A stretch of DNA of 24,491 nucleotides from a virus: positions 1 to 24,491 of IMG/VR virus record IMGVR_UViG_3300035188_000482; one strand, written 5' to 3'. Made by a program: the position numbers and the translations under genes. The notes under the pieces are model-generated. The model did no database searches and was not told the origin of the DNA. It worked only from the letters and a program-made list of their open reading frames with translations. Shown here piece by piece: positions 1-5,935 of this stretch (position 1 is its first letter; the number at the start of each line of letters is the position of its first letter).

Positions 1-100
1 CATTGGTAGCCATGGTGAACGCTGTGATGGGAAGGTCTACCGGAGACCAGTCAGCGTTGACTCCGAGCTTACCTATGTCTCTCACAGGAACTATAGTCAT
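1..100 (-). CDS. Tail/structural protein, N-terminal fragment (cut by window edge)
   Basis: Thirty-three codons are visible before the window ends, starting MTIVPVRDIGKLGVNADWSP and continuing VDLPITAFTMATN. An ATG at 98-100 on the minus strand is preceded by AAGGAG with eight bases of spacing, so the start is clear. The pattern of a short conserved head, then DLP and a hydrophobic/aromatic stretch ending in TN, resembles the N-terminus of structural proteins found after tail-collar genes in T7-like phages. That family call is inference from a short stretch. It follows the collar gene on the same strand with a 12-nt gap, so both should share a late transcript. Confidence 0.5.
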   Translation of the reverse strand, partial: MTIVPVRDIGKLGVNADWSPVDLPITAFTMATN

Positions 101-112
101 GCATATAGCTCC

Positions 113-865
113 TTATGTTTTCATAATATAGGCAAGAGCGTAGTAGGGTGGGACTGTAGGAACAACAGAACTCGCAGCCGTATTGTTGTGGATGTGGGAC
201 TGAGAGCCGCCAACAGAACTATTGGCCACAGTAATACCAGTCACCCTGTTGTTGATGGTGATACCTGTGGTGTTATTGCCCGTCACAGTGTTGGTCTTAC
301 CAGACTCCATGCTGACGAACACAGTGCCATTGGCGAAGGTTCCCGTCTGGGACCTGTCGTAGCTGTGAGTATGCCCAGGGTCATTGATGGTGTGGTTATG
401 CCCTGGGTCAGTCACAGTCGCTGTGTGACTGTGGGCAGGAATCTGGGCTTCTGTAAGCGTCACCGCCTGGTTGGTCAGGGTGATGGTCGGAGTATTGCTT
501 GCAGCCCCACCAGTGTTACCCACAGGATACGTCGTGCCTGCACAGACCACAAAACGGTTCTGTAGGTCAGGTGTCGTTATGTTACCTGTGCCATCACTAC
601 GGGCCACAGTCTGGCCATTACACAACACCCAGCCACTTGGGAGGCTATTGGTGGCCCCGGACCACAACAGGATGGCTCCAGTGGGTATGAGGGACCCATT
701 AAGCTGAGTGTGGGTTGAGGTTACCTGACCACTGATGTTCGGGAAGGTGGACTTAAGGACAGACTTGAGTAACCGGATGTGGTCATCAGCCTGACCTACA
801 GGGTCACTACCAGGTGGATTAGAGGTGTTCAGGTCGCTAATAAATGCTGCGGATTCAATGGCCAA
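113..865 (-). CDS. Tail fibre protein with phage tail-collar domain
   Basis: A 250-residue structural protein, probably part of the receptor-binding tail apparatus. Residues about 58-115 carry the tail-collar signature: IPTGAILLWSG, then PSGWVLCNGQT, then TPDLQNRFVVCAG and GNTGG. A His- and Gly-rich middle follows (AHSHTATVTDPGHNHTI, DPGHTHSY, SHIHNN), then the typical ending VPPYYALAYIMKT. The start is TTG at 863-865 on the minus strand, with AGGAG about nine bases upstream; no ATG fits better. If the genome is circular this is the first gene of the late operon, because everything upstream on this strand is the divergent control region. Confidence 0.88.
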   Translation of the reverse strand: MAIESAAFISDLNTSNPPGSDPVGQADDHIRLLKSVLKSTFPNISGQVTSTHTQLNGSLIPTGAILLWSGATNSLPSGWVLCNGQTVARSDGTGNITTPDLQNRFVVCAGTTYPVGNTGGAASNTPTITLTNQAVTLTEAQIPAHSHTATVTDPGHNHTINDPGHTHSYDRSQTGTFANGTVFVSMESGKTNTVTGNNTTGITINNRVTGITVANSSVGGSQSHIHNNTAASSVVPTVPPYYALAYIMKT

Positions 866-957
866 CTTGGGCTCTCCTAAAGTTACTTAGGGTTGACCCA
901 GGGTGGGTCTTTAATGACACAAAAGAGGTTACACAAAGGAATAGGTTTACTTTAGAA

Positions 958-978
958 GGAGACGAAGTCTCCGACTTC
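958..978. repeat. Hairpin repeat, copy A of three
   Basis: GGAGAC-GAA-GTCTCC forms a perfect 6-bp stem with a 3-nt loop, flanked by AGAA and TTCT that extend the stem across a bulge. Nineteen of 21 bases match the copy at 22560-22580 in the lysis cassette, and the first eight match the copy at 1032. It lies upstream of the late-strand tail-collar gene. Confidence 0.65.
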
Positions 979-1031
979 TGTATGCTTAGGGTAGCTTAGG
1001 GCTCACCAGGGTCCAGGTATAAGCTCTTAAA

Positions 1032-1052
1032 GGAGACGACTTCGTCTACTTC
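1032..1052. repeat. Hairpin repeat, copy B of three
   Basis: Begins GGAGACGA like copies A and C, then continues CTTCGTCTACTTC. AGACG (1034-1038) and CGTCT (1043-1047) form a 5-bp stem with loop ACTT. It would mask the AAGGAG upstream of the ORF that begins at 1054. Confidence 0.5.
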
Positions 1053-1271
1053 TATGGGAAGTCGTAATCATAATACGAAGGTTATCTTGTGGGCTTATAT
1101 CTGGTCAGGAATGGTCGCTGCGCTCTCATTCCAGGCTATGGTCTTCTCAGAGTTACTCAGAGTTACCTGTGGGTCAGGATTGGTGGCTATGGTGGTCTCG
1201 GCGTATCTTGACGCCTGCCTTGGGCTCCTGTGGGCCTCGGAGTTGAACTACGCATTTGCGCGCTGTTTCTT

Positions 1272-1293
1272 CAATAGCAGGCCCTCGTTCACT
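1272..1293 (-). promoter_or_regulatory. 22-bp repeat, copy 1; candidate phage RNA polymerase promoter facing the late genes
   Basis: Read on the minus strand this 22-mer begins AGTGAACGAG and ends CCTGCTATTG. It is identical, in inverted orientation, to 6133-6154 just before the RNA polymerase gene; flanking bases differ at both ends. Its length and its end (GCTATTG, compare ACTATAG at the T7 start site) suit a single-subunit RNA polymerase promoter. It points toward the tail-collar gene about 400 nt downstream. The promoter role is inference. Confidence 0.4.
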
Positions 1294-1580
1294 AAAGTGC
1301 TGATAAGTGATTGTTTTTGTGTTGCTTCAGCGTAACTACGCAGTTTCTCAAATTTACACAGGTTTGCGCCCGGATTCTGGTTCCATAAGAGGCCAAAAGT
1401 TGCTTGGGATGAACAACAACGCCGAGGCTTTACCGGGATTTTTGAAAGGCCTTTTGAGATGATTTCAGAGGGGGACAGAGCCGGGAGGGACCCTAAGCCG
1501 CTTGATGCAGCCCGATGTAACGCAAGTCCCTGCAAGTCCCTGTAGCTGATAGCGTAACCTATTGATAACTCTAGCCTGTG

Positions 1581-1597
1581 GCGGACAGATAGTCCGC
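1581..1597. promoter_or_regulatory. Inverted repeat, possible operator
   Basis: GCGGAC-AGATA-GTCCGC is a perfect 6-bp inverted repeat with a 5-nt spacer and no T-run after it, so it looks more like a dimeric regulator site than a terminator. It lies between the 22-bp repeat and the early promoter. Confidence 0.35.
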
Positions 1598-1630
1598 TAT
1601 GTGTAAACAGCAAATGTAGTTGCATGAATT

Positions 1631-1673
1631 GACATTTGGACATTGTGTTTCCGACATTTGCCAGCGACATTTG
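1631..1673 (+). repeat. GACATT(T)G cluster, four copies
   Basis: GACATTTG, GACATTGT, GACATTTG and GACATTTG begin at 1631, 1639, 1653 and 1666, all on the plus strand, with spacings of 8, 14 and 13 nt. The first is part of TTGACA at 1629-1634. Such a cluster in a divergent control region suggests a protein-binding array (repressor or origin-type iterons). Confidence 0.4.
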
Positions 1674-1803
1674 GGCTATGGGTTGCCATAGTCAATAGGC
1701 TACTATTTGTAGTGGGTCTAACTTTTTTATCTACTAGGTCTAGAAATTATTGATTTGTATAGGTTTTCCGAAATGTGAAAAGACATTCGACACAAGAAAC
1801 CTA

Positions 1804-1832
1804 TTGACAGACTATAGCCACAAAGCTACAGT
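1804..1832 (+). promoter_or_regulatory. Candidate host sigma-70-type early promoter
   Basis: TTGACA at 1804-1809, 17-nt spacer, TACAGT at 1827-1832. The expected start near 1839 is just upstream of the first early small gene. A CTATAGCCA motif lies inside the spacer. The -35 is perfect and the -10 matches four of six positions. Confidence 0.5.
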
Positions 1833-1870
1833 AGACCATCGGCAACACAATGCAACCCAGAGCAAACATC

Positions 1871-1975
1871 ATGCAACACATCGCCCCCATAGTTTACCCT
1901 GTGCTACACATTGCAGGCATTGTGTCCTGTGGGTTAGCCCTCGGTTACAGCACCCTTGCGTTCTTTCTCGGCTAA
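1871..1975 (+). CDS. Small single-pass membrane peptide (34 residues)
   Basis: The peptide begins MQHIAPIVYPVLHIAGIVSC and continues GLALGYSTLAFFLG; nearly all of it is one hydrophobic helix. The context CAGAGCAAACATC before ATG mirrors CGGAGCAAACACC before the next gene, which supports this start; an in-frame ATG at 1850 is an alternative (41 residues). It is first after the candidate early promoter and lies 43 nt before the 2019 gene. I recognise no family. Tiny membrane peptides in phage early regions often act on the host envelope or on superinfection, but nothing here shows that. Confidence 0.45.
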   Translation: MQHIAPIVYPVLHIAGIVSCGLALGYSTLAFFLG

Positions 1976-1976
1976 T

Positions 1977-1994
1977 CTATAGCCACTTGACAAC
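1977..1994 (+). repeat. Leader repeat CTATAGCCACTTGACAAC, copy 1
   Basis: A perfect 18-bp direct repeat with 2503-2520. Each copy lies 24-25 nt before the ATG of an early gene, just upstream of its ribosome-binding site. Shorter forms of the CTATAGCCA core occur at 1812, 3221, 3290 and 4793. Confidence 0.6.
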
Positions 1995-2018
1995 TCTTAG
2001 CAACTCGGAGCAAACACC

Positions 2019-2480
2019 ATGACAACATGTCCTGAACTCAAAGAAACCGGACGCCTCGCTTATGCTTCCATCTCAGAGATGGTTGCAGCGCTCAATTGCG
2101 ACTATGACAGACTCGAAGAATTGAAAGATGTGGAAGAATTAACTGAATCTGAATCAGAAGAATTGATCGACTTGGAAAAGGATGCGGGCGAGTGCGCCGA
2201 CCGTGAGGAAGCCGAGCAACGCATTCAGGAAGATGCGCTATCGGTGGAAGTCAGAAGCGGATGGGCTTCTGTGGGCGATGACCTCACAGCCGAAGAGTTT
2301 TGCATCCTTATAACCACTGGTGGTCCCGCCGTGCGTATACGTGGCGAGCTTGATGAAAACTGTGAGCCCCGCCGTGCTTGGCTTGAAGTTCAGAATTGGG
2401 GGACACCGTGGACACAATACTTCGGAGCAGAGCAAGCGGTGCTTCTGGATTATGCGCGCTGTTTCTACTTTGGCGCATAG
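2019..2480 (+). CDS. Conserved acidic hypothetical protein of mobile elements
   Basis: 153 residues. Residues about 20-75 are a very acidic, probably coiled segment (RLEELKDVEELTESESEEL). The second half, from LSVEVRSGWASVG through EFCILITTGGPAVRIRGELD to WLEVQNWGTPWTQYF, matches a pattern I associate with hypothetical proteins on proteobacterial plasmids and phages. No enzymatic motif is visible. The start ATG has CGGAG eight bases upstream. It shares its leader repeat with the next gene, so the two are probably expressed together early. High acidity would fit a DNA-mimic or antirestriction role, but that is speculation. Confidence 0.7.
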   Translation: MTTCPELKETGRLAYASISEMVAALNCDYDRLEELKDVEELTESESEELIDLEKDAGECADREEAEQRIQEDALSVEVRSGWASVGDDLTAEEFCILITTGGPAVRIRGELDENCEPRRAWLEVQNWGTPWTQYFGAEQAVLLDYARCFYFGA

Positions 2481-2502
2481 TTCCAAGTTTTACACGTCCC
2501 AA

Positions 2503-2520
2503 CTATAGCCACTTGACAAC
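2503..2520 (+). repeat. Leader repeat CTATAGCCACTTGACAAC, copy 2
   Basis: Identical to 1977-1994 over 18 bases. The following bases also align loosely (both run on to a GGAG ribosome-binding site and then ATG), so the two leaders look duplicated. A degenerate relative (CATAGTCACTTGG) lies before the 8673 gene. Confidence 0.6.
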
Positions 2521-2545
2521 CTACAGTTAACAAGGAGTAACCACG

Positions 2546-3019
2546 ATGCAACCCTTCAAACACCTTAAACGCTGGCAAATGCCCGATAGCTACTTCGGCC
2601 CAGAGTGGCCTGAGTATTACGTTTTCTTAGGTCAGAATCGGGACAGCGACAGTCTGACCCGCAGTAACTTCGAGTGCGCCCTAACCGCTATCGGTGGTGA
2701 GAGTGAGACTGTCGAGATTGTCCGAGAGCGACACTGGGCGGTGGGTTGGGTTGAGTGGATAGCCATCCACGAGAGCGACACTGCGGCTCTAGCGAAAGCC
2801 GATGCAATTCTAGACAAGCTCGAAGATTATCCGGTTGTAAATGAGGACCACTGGTCCAACCTCGAATACGAGGAAGCGTGCGAGTATTGGAAACGCATGA
2901 GCGTTCGTGAACGTGCGGAATACTGCAAACGTGCGGATATCTCAATCTTTGCCGCTCGCCGTGATTATCTACCCGATGACCCTTGTGGTTATCTTTTCGA
3001 GTCACTCACTGCGGCTTAA
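2546..3019 (+). CDS. Conserved hypothetical protein
   Basis: 157 residues, acidic, with many Trp and Tyr residues. ATG is preceded by AAGGAG with nine bases of spacing. Recognisable stretches are GPEWPEYYVFLGQNRDSD, RHWAVGWVEWIAI and the C-terminal RRDYLPDDPCGYLFESL. I recall this pattern from hypothetical proteins of plasmids and phages of proteobacteria, not from any characterised protein. It follows the 2019 gene with a 65-nt gap that holds the duplicated leader. No membrane segment, signal peptide or catalytic motif is apparent. Confidence 0.7.
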   Translation: MQPFKHLKRWQMPDSYFGPEWPEYYVFLGQNRDSDSLTRSNFECALTAIGGESETVEIVRERHWAVGWVEWIAIHESDTAALAKADAILDKLEDYPVVNEDHWSNLEYEEACEYWKRMSVRERAEYCKRADISIFAARRDYLPDDPCGYLFESLTAA

Positions 3020-3033
3020 GGAAACAACATTCT

Positions 3034-3174
3034 ATGACCTATCAAACACAAGCTTCAAAACCTTCGCACCTGGTATTCTATTCACTACTCGACGCCATGG
3101 CCTTTTTGTTGTGTGTCGCCAGCGGCGCTTGCGTGTTGGGTTACCTGATGTCGAGTTATATCTTCGGTTCCTGA
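3034..3174 (+). CDS. Small membrane protein (46 residues)
   Basis: A short polar head (MTYQTQASKPSH) is followed by one long hydrophobic helix (LVFYSLLDAMAFLLCVASGA, then CVLGYLMSSYIFGS). AAGGAAA lies about eight to ten bases before ATG, and the gene starts 14 nt after the previous stop. A longer in-frame version from 2983 would overlap the previous gene and is less likely. The single helix with small residues in the middle could oligomerise in the inner membrane. No family recognised. Confidence 0.5.
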   Translation: MTYQTQASKPSHLVFYSLLDAMAFLLCVASGACVLGYLMSSYIFGS

Positions 3175-3243
3175 CAGATACCCCCTAGAACGCCCAGAAA
3201 TCGCCTCTGGTGCGCCTGGACTATAACCAATAGGCTACCCTAC

Positions 3244-3309
3244 ATGAAAACCCTTAAACTCACCCAGAGCCACTACAGGCACGCCTGGAGTATAGCCCCA
3301 TGTCTATGA
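3244..3309 (+). CDS. Possible 21-residue leader peptide
   Basis: ATG at 3244 opens MKTLKLTQSHYRHAWSIAPC and one more Leu, then stops with TGA overlapping the ATG at 3306 inside the next gene's start region (ATGA overlap). The ribosome-binding site is weak. It could couple translation to the 3300/3306 gene, or be chance. The same stretch contains the imperfect repeat GCGCCTGGACTATAACC / CACGCCTGGAGTATAGCC (3212-3228 and 3280-3297). Confidence 0.2.
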   Translation: MKTLKLTQSHYRHAWSIAPCL

Positions 3310-3551
3310 CAGCATCTGAGGTCTACAGCCTGATCGGCCATAAGACCCACAATGAGCTTTGCGACCTGTGTCGAAGGCTAAACACCAAACCATGGCTGAA
3401 CTCGCGCGAACAACGCGACCAGCTACAGGCCGCCCAATGGGCTTTGGCTAACCGCTACGCCTACTCGCGCGAATGCAAGTGGCGTCGAGACTTCCCCACG
3501 ACGACCAGAAACCTTTGGACAGCCGATCAACTTCGGGAGTTCGCACGATGA
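3300..3551 (+). CDS. Hypothetical small basic protein
   Basis: 83 residues, rich in Arg, Trp and Gln (REQRDQLQAAQWALANRYAY, then SRECKWRRDF). Basic charge and predicted helices suggest nucleic-acid or protein binding, but no known fold is evident. TGGAG lies nine bases before ATG 3300; ATG 3306 is an alternative start overlapping the leader peptide stop. Its TGA overlaps the next ATG (ATGA), so the two genes are translationally coupled. It contains two CTCGCGCG octamers (3401, 3464), both read as Ser-Arg. Confidence 0.55.
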   Translation: MSMTASEVYSLIGHKTHNELCDLCRRLNTKPWLNSREQRDQLQAAQWALANRYAYSRECKWRRDFPTTTRNLWTADQLREFAR

Positions 3552-3784
3552 CCGACACAACTTACACCGTCGCAAACTTTATGGTGACCCATCTCATAGC
3601 CCCTGCCCGCCTCGCGCGTTACATGGCGCTAAACGACCCCCAGGGATTGGACAGTGACGATAAGCTACTCGCTGACCGGCTCTTGGCCGAGTACGGTGAC
3701 GTTGTGTCCTACACCTCGCGCCCTCGCGCGACTCGAAGCGACCCCGCGATGGTTGAGTTCACCTTCCTGTCATCGGTCGCCTGA
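3548..3784 (+). CDS. Hypothetical protein (78 residues)
   Basis: ATG overlaps the stop of the previous gene (ATGA). The protein begins MTDTTYTVANFMVTHLIAPA, has a helical middle (RLARYMALNDPQGLDSDDKL) and ends EFTFLSSVA. No family recognised. It carries three CTCGCGC sites (3611, 3715, 3723), the densest part of that repeat cluster. A longer reading from 3473 would run deep into the previous gene and is not supported by a ribosome-binding site. Confidence 0.55.
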   Translation: MTDTTYTVANFMVTHLIAPARLARYMALNDPQGLDSDDKLLADRLLAEYGDVVSYTSRPRATRSDPAMVEFTFLSSVA

Positions 3785-4136
3785 GGTTATCCCCAGAACC
3801 CCCAGTATCCTCAGTTTCCCCATATTTAGTGGGTGCGAAAAATTGAAGCTGCTACCTCTTGCAAACCTCGCGTTAGTTGGGGCTAACTCAGATGGTCATG
3901 GCGCGGTACACCCCGAGGGAAGCTCTCGGCGTGCCTTCCGCACCAGCAAGGAGGATAGTCAAGTGACACAGGAGCATCACCGCACGGCATGGCCTAGCCG
4001 GACTCGGCTTTGTCAACAAACTATGACAATAACGACCTCTTGTTCGCGTTGTGTTCTCGCGTTACGTTGGTCGTTTCCAACCTCGACATGGTGTTGAGGA
4101 ACGAAAAGATCGGTCTTATTTACCGGCGGAGATAAC
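3785..4136 (+). other. Gap with possible decayed or very small ORFs
   Basis: A near-ideal ribosome-binding site (AAGGAGG at 3949-3955) lies eight bases before GTG 3963. That reading gives only 44 residues of odd composition, ending at 4097. In another frame, TTG 4010 to TAA 4135 reads more naturally, ending VVSNLDMVLRNEKIGLIYRR plus Arg, but has no ribosome-binding site. A good initiation signal in one frame and protein-like sequence in another suggests a small gene broken by a frameshift. I call neither ORF. Confidence 0.3.
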
Positions 4137-4391
4137 ATGCCTAGTTTTCGTAATATCAAGGCCTTGGACATAAGTAAAGGGGAGCTTCTCTCCTTTGATT
4201 GGACAATCAACGGCACGGGTGGGCGCTTGGTCTTAGCAACAAGCCCTCGCGCGGCTGATTATATAAGCAGAAACACCGATGGCGCACAGCCAGAAACTGT
4301 AGTCTTTGGGGTAGCCTTTGCCACTGAGGGTGACTATCATGCTCTCTGTGTGGGCAGTGATGCCGAGGGCATCCCCAGAGACGATGAGTAG
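4137..4391 (+). CDS. Hypothetical protein (84 residues)
   Basis: ATG follows CGGCGGAGATAAC, giving a GGAG ribosome-binding site at about six to seven bases. The protein begins MPSFRNIKALDISKGELLSF, looks mainly beta-strand, and ends acidic (DAEGIPRDDE). No family recognised. It lies 13 nt upstream of the winged-helix regulator with its own ribosome-binding site, so the pair is probably co-transcribed and ends at the terminator at 4764. One CTCGCGCG site (4246) falls inside. Confidence 0.55.
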   Translation: MPSFRNIKALDISKGELLSFDWTINGTGGRLVLATSPRAADYISRNTDGAQPETVVFGVAFATEGDYHALCVGSDAEGIPRDDE

Positions 4392-4404
4392 AACGGAGAT
4401 AATC

Positions 4405-4773
4405 ATGGAAAAGCGTCGGCCAGGATCAGAGTATAACGACGCGGAACTGCTCGCCCTCACTCGCGCGTCTTACATCATCCGTGAGTTGAGAGAGACCAGT
4501 CAAACTATAACGACACCGATGCTCGATCTTTTCTTCACCGTAGCCCTGAATCCGGGCTATGGACCGAACGAATACTCGCGTCGCATCGGGACACTCGCGC
4601 CAAGCATAAGCAATCAGTTTGCAAAGCTTGGTGGTGAGAAGGACAGCAGGGGCAAACCAATGGATCTGCTGAAAGAAGGGCCGCCTTTGGGTGACCCTCG
4701 CGCGAAAGGTTACTACTTGTCCGAGAACGGCAAGAAGTTAATTCGCCGGATACTCAAGGCACAGGGAGTCTAG
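4405..4773 (+). CDS. Winged-helix (MarR-like) putative regulator
   Basis: 122 residues; ATG 4405 has CGGAG seven to eight bases upstream. Residues about 35-75 (TPMLDLFFTVALNPGYGPNE, then YSRRIGTLAPSISNQFAKLG) read as a first helix followed by a helix-turn-helix of winged-helix type. A wing-like turn and closing helix follow (LLKEGPPLGDPRAKGYYLSE, then NGKKLIRRIL), as in MarR-type proteins. It is the last early gene before the integrase and is followed immediately by a terminator. That position suits a lysogeny or early regulator, but its target is unknown; candidates are the repeats at 1581-1673 or the CTCGCGCG octamer. Confidence 0.65.
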   Translation: MEKRRPGSEYNDAELLALTRASYIIRELRETSQTITTPMLDLFFTVALNPGYGPNEYSRRIGTLAPSISNQFAKLGGEKDSRGKPMDLLKEGPPLGDPRAKGYYLSENGKKLIRRILKAQGV

Positions 4774-4785
4774 GACTCTCTTTTT
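4764..4785 (+). terminator. Rho-independent terminator between regulator and integrase
   Basis: GGGAGTC (4764-4770) pairs with GACTCTC (4774-4780) across a TAG loop, one pair being G-T, followed by TTTTT. The loop TAG is the stop codon of the winged-helix gene, so ribosomes reaching the stop would cover the hairpin. It should separate early transcription from the integrase. Confidence 0.75.
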
Positions 4786-4829
4786 GTCTTGTTTATAGCC
4801 AGAGACCTAACTTAGCCAAGGAGATGGTT

Positions 4830-5906
4830 ATGTCTATCTACCCTGAAAAGAGGAACAAGAAGCCAACGGGAAGGTGGATCGTAGACGTTGTGATGAACTA
4901 CAAGCGACACACTGCTCGCGTTAAATCCTTTGAAGAAGCAAGGAAAACTGAAGCGGCTATTCGTGGGTTTGATTTACCGCCGGAGGAAGTGAAGGACCCA
5001 GATGAAGGTAAGCCCTACACGCTAGGTAGGCTCCAAAGGGAGGTTGCCCCAACTTTGTATCGTGGAAACTCCGACGAGGAGTATGACCTCGCGCGTCTTG
5101 CAACTTGTGTTGAGATTATCGGACCAAAGACACCGTTGACCGAAGTCCGGTATGCAGCCTTGGAAAACCTAGTAGAAGTCTTGCGTAACAAGAAGACGTT
5201 CTACGGCAAGCACTACACCAACAAGACGATCAATCGGTATCTCTCGTGTATGTCAAAAGCCCTTCGATGGGCGCACAAGCGTGACCTTATCCTTGGGATG
5301 CCTGCGATTCCTCGCCAGAAAGAACAAGAGGGTCGCATAGCCTACCTACGCGACTACGAGATACCGAAGTTCGTTGAGTGGATCAGGGACAACGAGCGCG
5401 AGACCACAGCCCTGTGTCTTGAGACGCTCATGGTCACGGGTATGCGCGTTGGTGAACTGTTGTCATTAGACCCGGATCAGGTCGAACAGGACGCTGACGG
5501 CAACTATTTCGTCATACTTGAGCCTGAGTTTACAAAGACCCGCAGGAGTCGAACCATACCCATCCCCCAGGACCTCGGTGACCGACTCATAGCCATGCTC
5601 CACGAGAAGTTGCCGAACTACGAGCTACTCAGGCAGGCGTGTCTCAGGGCAAGCATCAAGCTAAAGCTGAAGGACACCATAACACCTCACATCCTGAGGC
5701 ATACGTGCGCCACCATCCTGACTGCTCAGGGCGTCCCATCGTTGGTTGTGGCTGATCTTTTGGGCCACTCAAATCTGGCGACGACCCGACGCTATGCCCA
5801 CCCGACACGAGCGTCTCTGATAGGCGCGATGGAGGTCATAAGCGCCAAAAGAACTACAGGGACTCTACAGGGGATTGGCGAAAAAACGATCTGTAAACAA
5901 AAGTAG
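4830..5906 (+). CDS. int: Tyrosine recombinase (phage integrase)
   Basis: 358 residues. It catalyses site-specific recombination between attP and attB through a 3'-phosphotyrosine intermediate. All catalytic residues are visible: Arg206 in TGMRVGELLSLD, a Lys in the beta-hairpin TKTRRSRTIPIP, His287 and Arg290 in HILRHTCA, His313 in LGHSNLATTRRYAHP, and the nucleophile Tyr322. Residues about 60-150 form the SAM-like core-binding domain and the N-terminus a short arm-binding region. ATG 4830 is chosen because AAGGAG ends six bases before it; the in-frame ATG 4824 directly abuts the AAGGAG. A TATAGCC motif (4793) after the terminator may be its own promoter region. The tRNA-Tyr-like attP candidate lies 30 nt downstream. 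Confidence 0.95.
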   Translation: MSIYPEKRNKKPTGRWIVDVVMNYKRHTARVKSFEEARKTEAAIRGFDLPPEEVKDPDEGKPYTLGRLQREVAPTLYRGNSDEEYDLARLATCVEIIGPKTPLTEVRYAALENLVEVLRNKKTFYGKHYTNKTINRYLSCMSKALRWAHKRDLILGMPAIPRQKEQEGRIAYLRDYEIPKFVEWIRDNERETTALCLETLMVTGMRVGELLSLDPDQVEQDADGNYFVILEPEFTKTRRSRTIPIPQDLGDRLIAMLHEKLPNYELLRQACLRASIKLKLKDTITPHILRHTCATILTAQGVPSLVVADLLGHSNLATTRRYAHPTRASLIGAMEVISAKRTTGTLQGIGEKTICKQK

Positions 5907-5935
5907 AAACAGTATTAAAAACAATGGGTTGCCAG

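Larger units (their letters stand above)
866..1870. other. Divergent control region without a convincing gene
   Basis: About 1 kb between the minus-strand tail genes and the plus-strand early genes. Three ORFs exist (1054-1335 plus, 1248-1670 minus, 1750-2022 plus), but they overlap each other or real genes and none resembles a known protein. The 1054 ORF would be a 93-residue hydrophobic protein whose AAGGAG lies in a hairpin about 20 nt upstream; I leave it uncalled. The region is rich in short repeats: GCTTAGGGTA-type direct repeats at 985-1000, CTCAGAGTTA twice at 1147-1167, GCAAGTCCCT twice at 1518-1540, two hairpins of a dispersed family, a 22-bp repeat shared with the RNA polymerase leader, an inverted repeat at 1581 and a GACATT cluster at 1631. 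It probably holds early and late promoters and operators. Confidence 0.6.
3401..5095 (+). repeat. Dispersed octamer CTCGCGCG, eight plus-strand copies
   Basis: Exact copies begin at 3401, 3464, 3611, 3723, 4246, 4460, 4697 and 5088. One-base variants CTCGCGCC occur at 3715 and 4594, and the shorter CTCGCGT at 3867, 4056, 4575 and in altered context at 4915. The preceding base is always A or C. I found no exact copy elsewhere in the window and none on the minus strand. The copies fall in all three codon phases (Ser-Arg, Leu-Ala-Arg, Pro/Thr-Arg-Ala), so protein sequence does not explain them. Confidence 0.7.

Noticed and set aside
1147-1167. Tandem CTCAGAGTTA repeats as a CRISPR or origin array
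   Set aside because: Only two copies without spacers; too short to call anything beyond a local duplication.
1054-1335. Plus-strand hydrophobic ORF of 93 residues
   Set aside because: Its only good ribosome-binding sequence is about 20 nt upstream inside a hairpin, and it reads through the 22-bp repeat. Not strong enough to list.
1248-1670. Minus-strand ORF of 140 residues in the control region
   Set aside because: Overlaps the 1054 ORF antisense, has no ribosome-binding site or family likeness, and runs across repeats. Its NEGLLL stretch comes from the 22-bp repeat shared with the RNA polymerase leader.
1750-2022. Plus-strand ORF of 90 residues, His-rich
   Set aside because: Composition looks out of frame. 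Another frame contains the better small membrane gene at 1871-1975, and it overlaps the 2019 gene.
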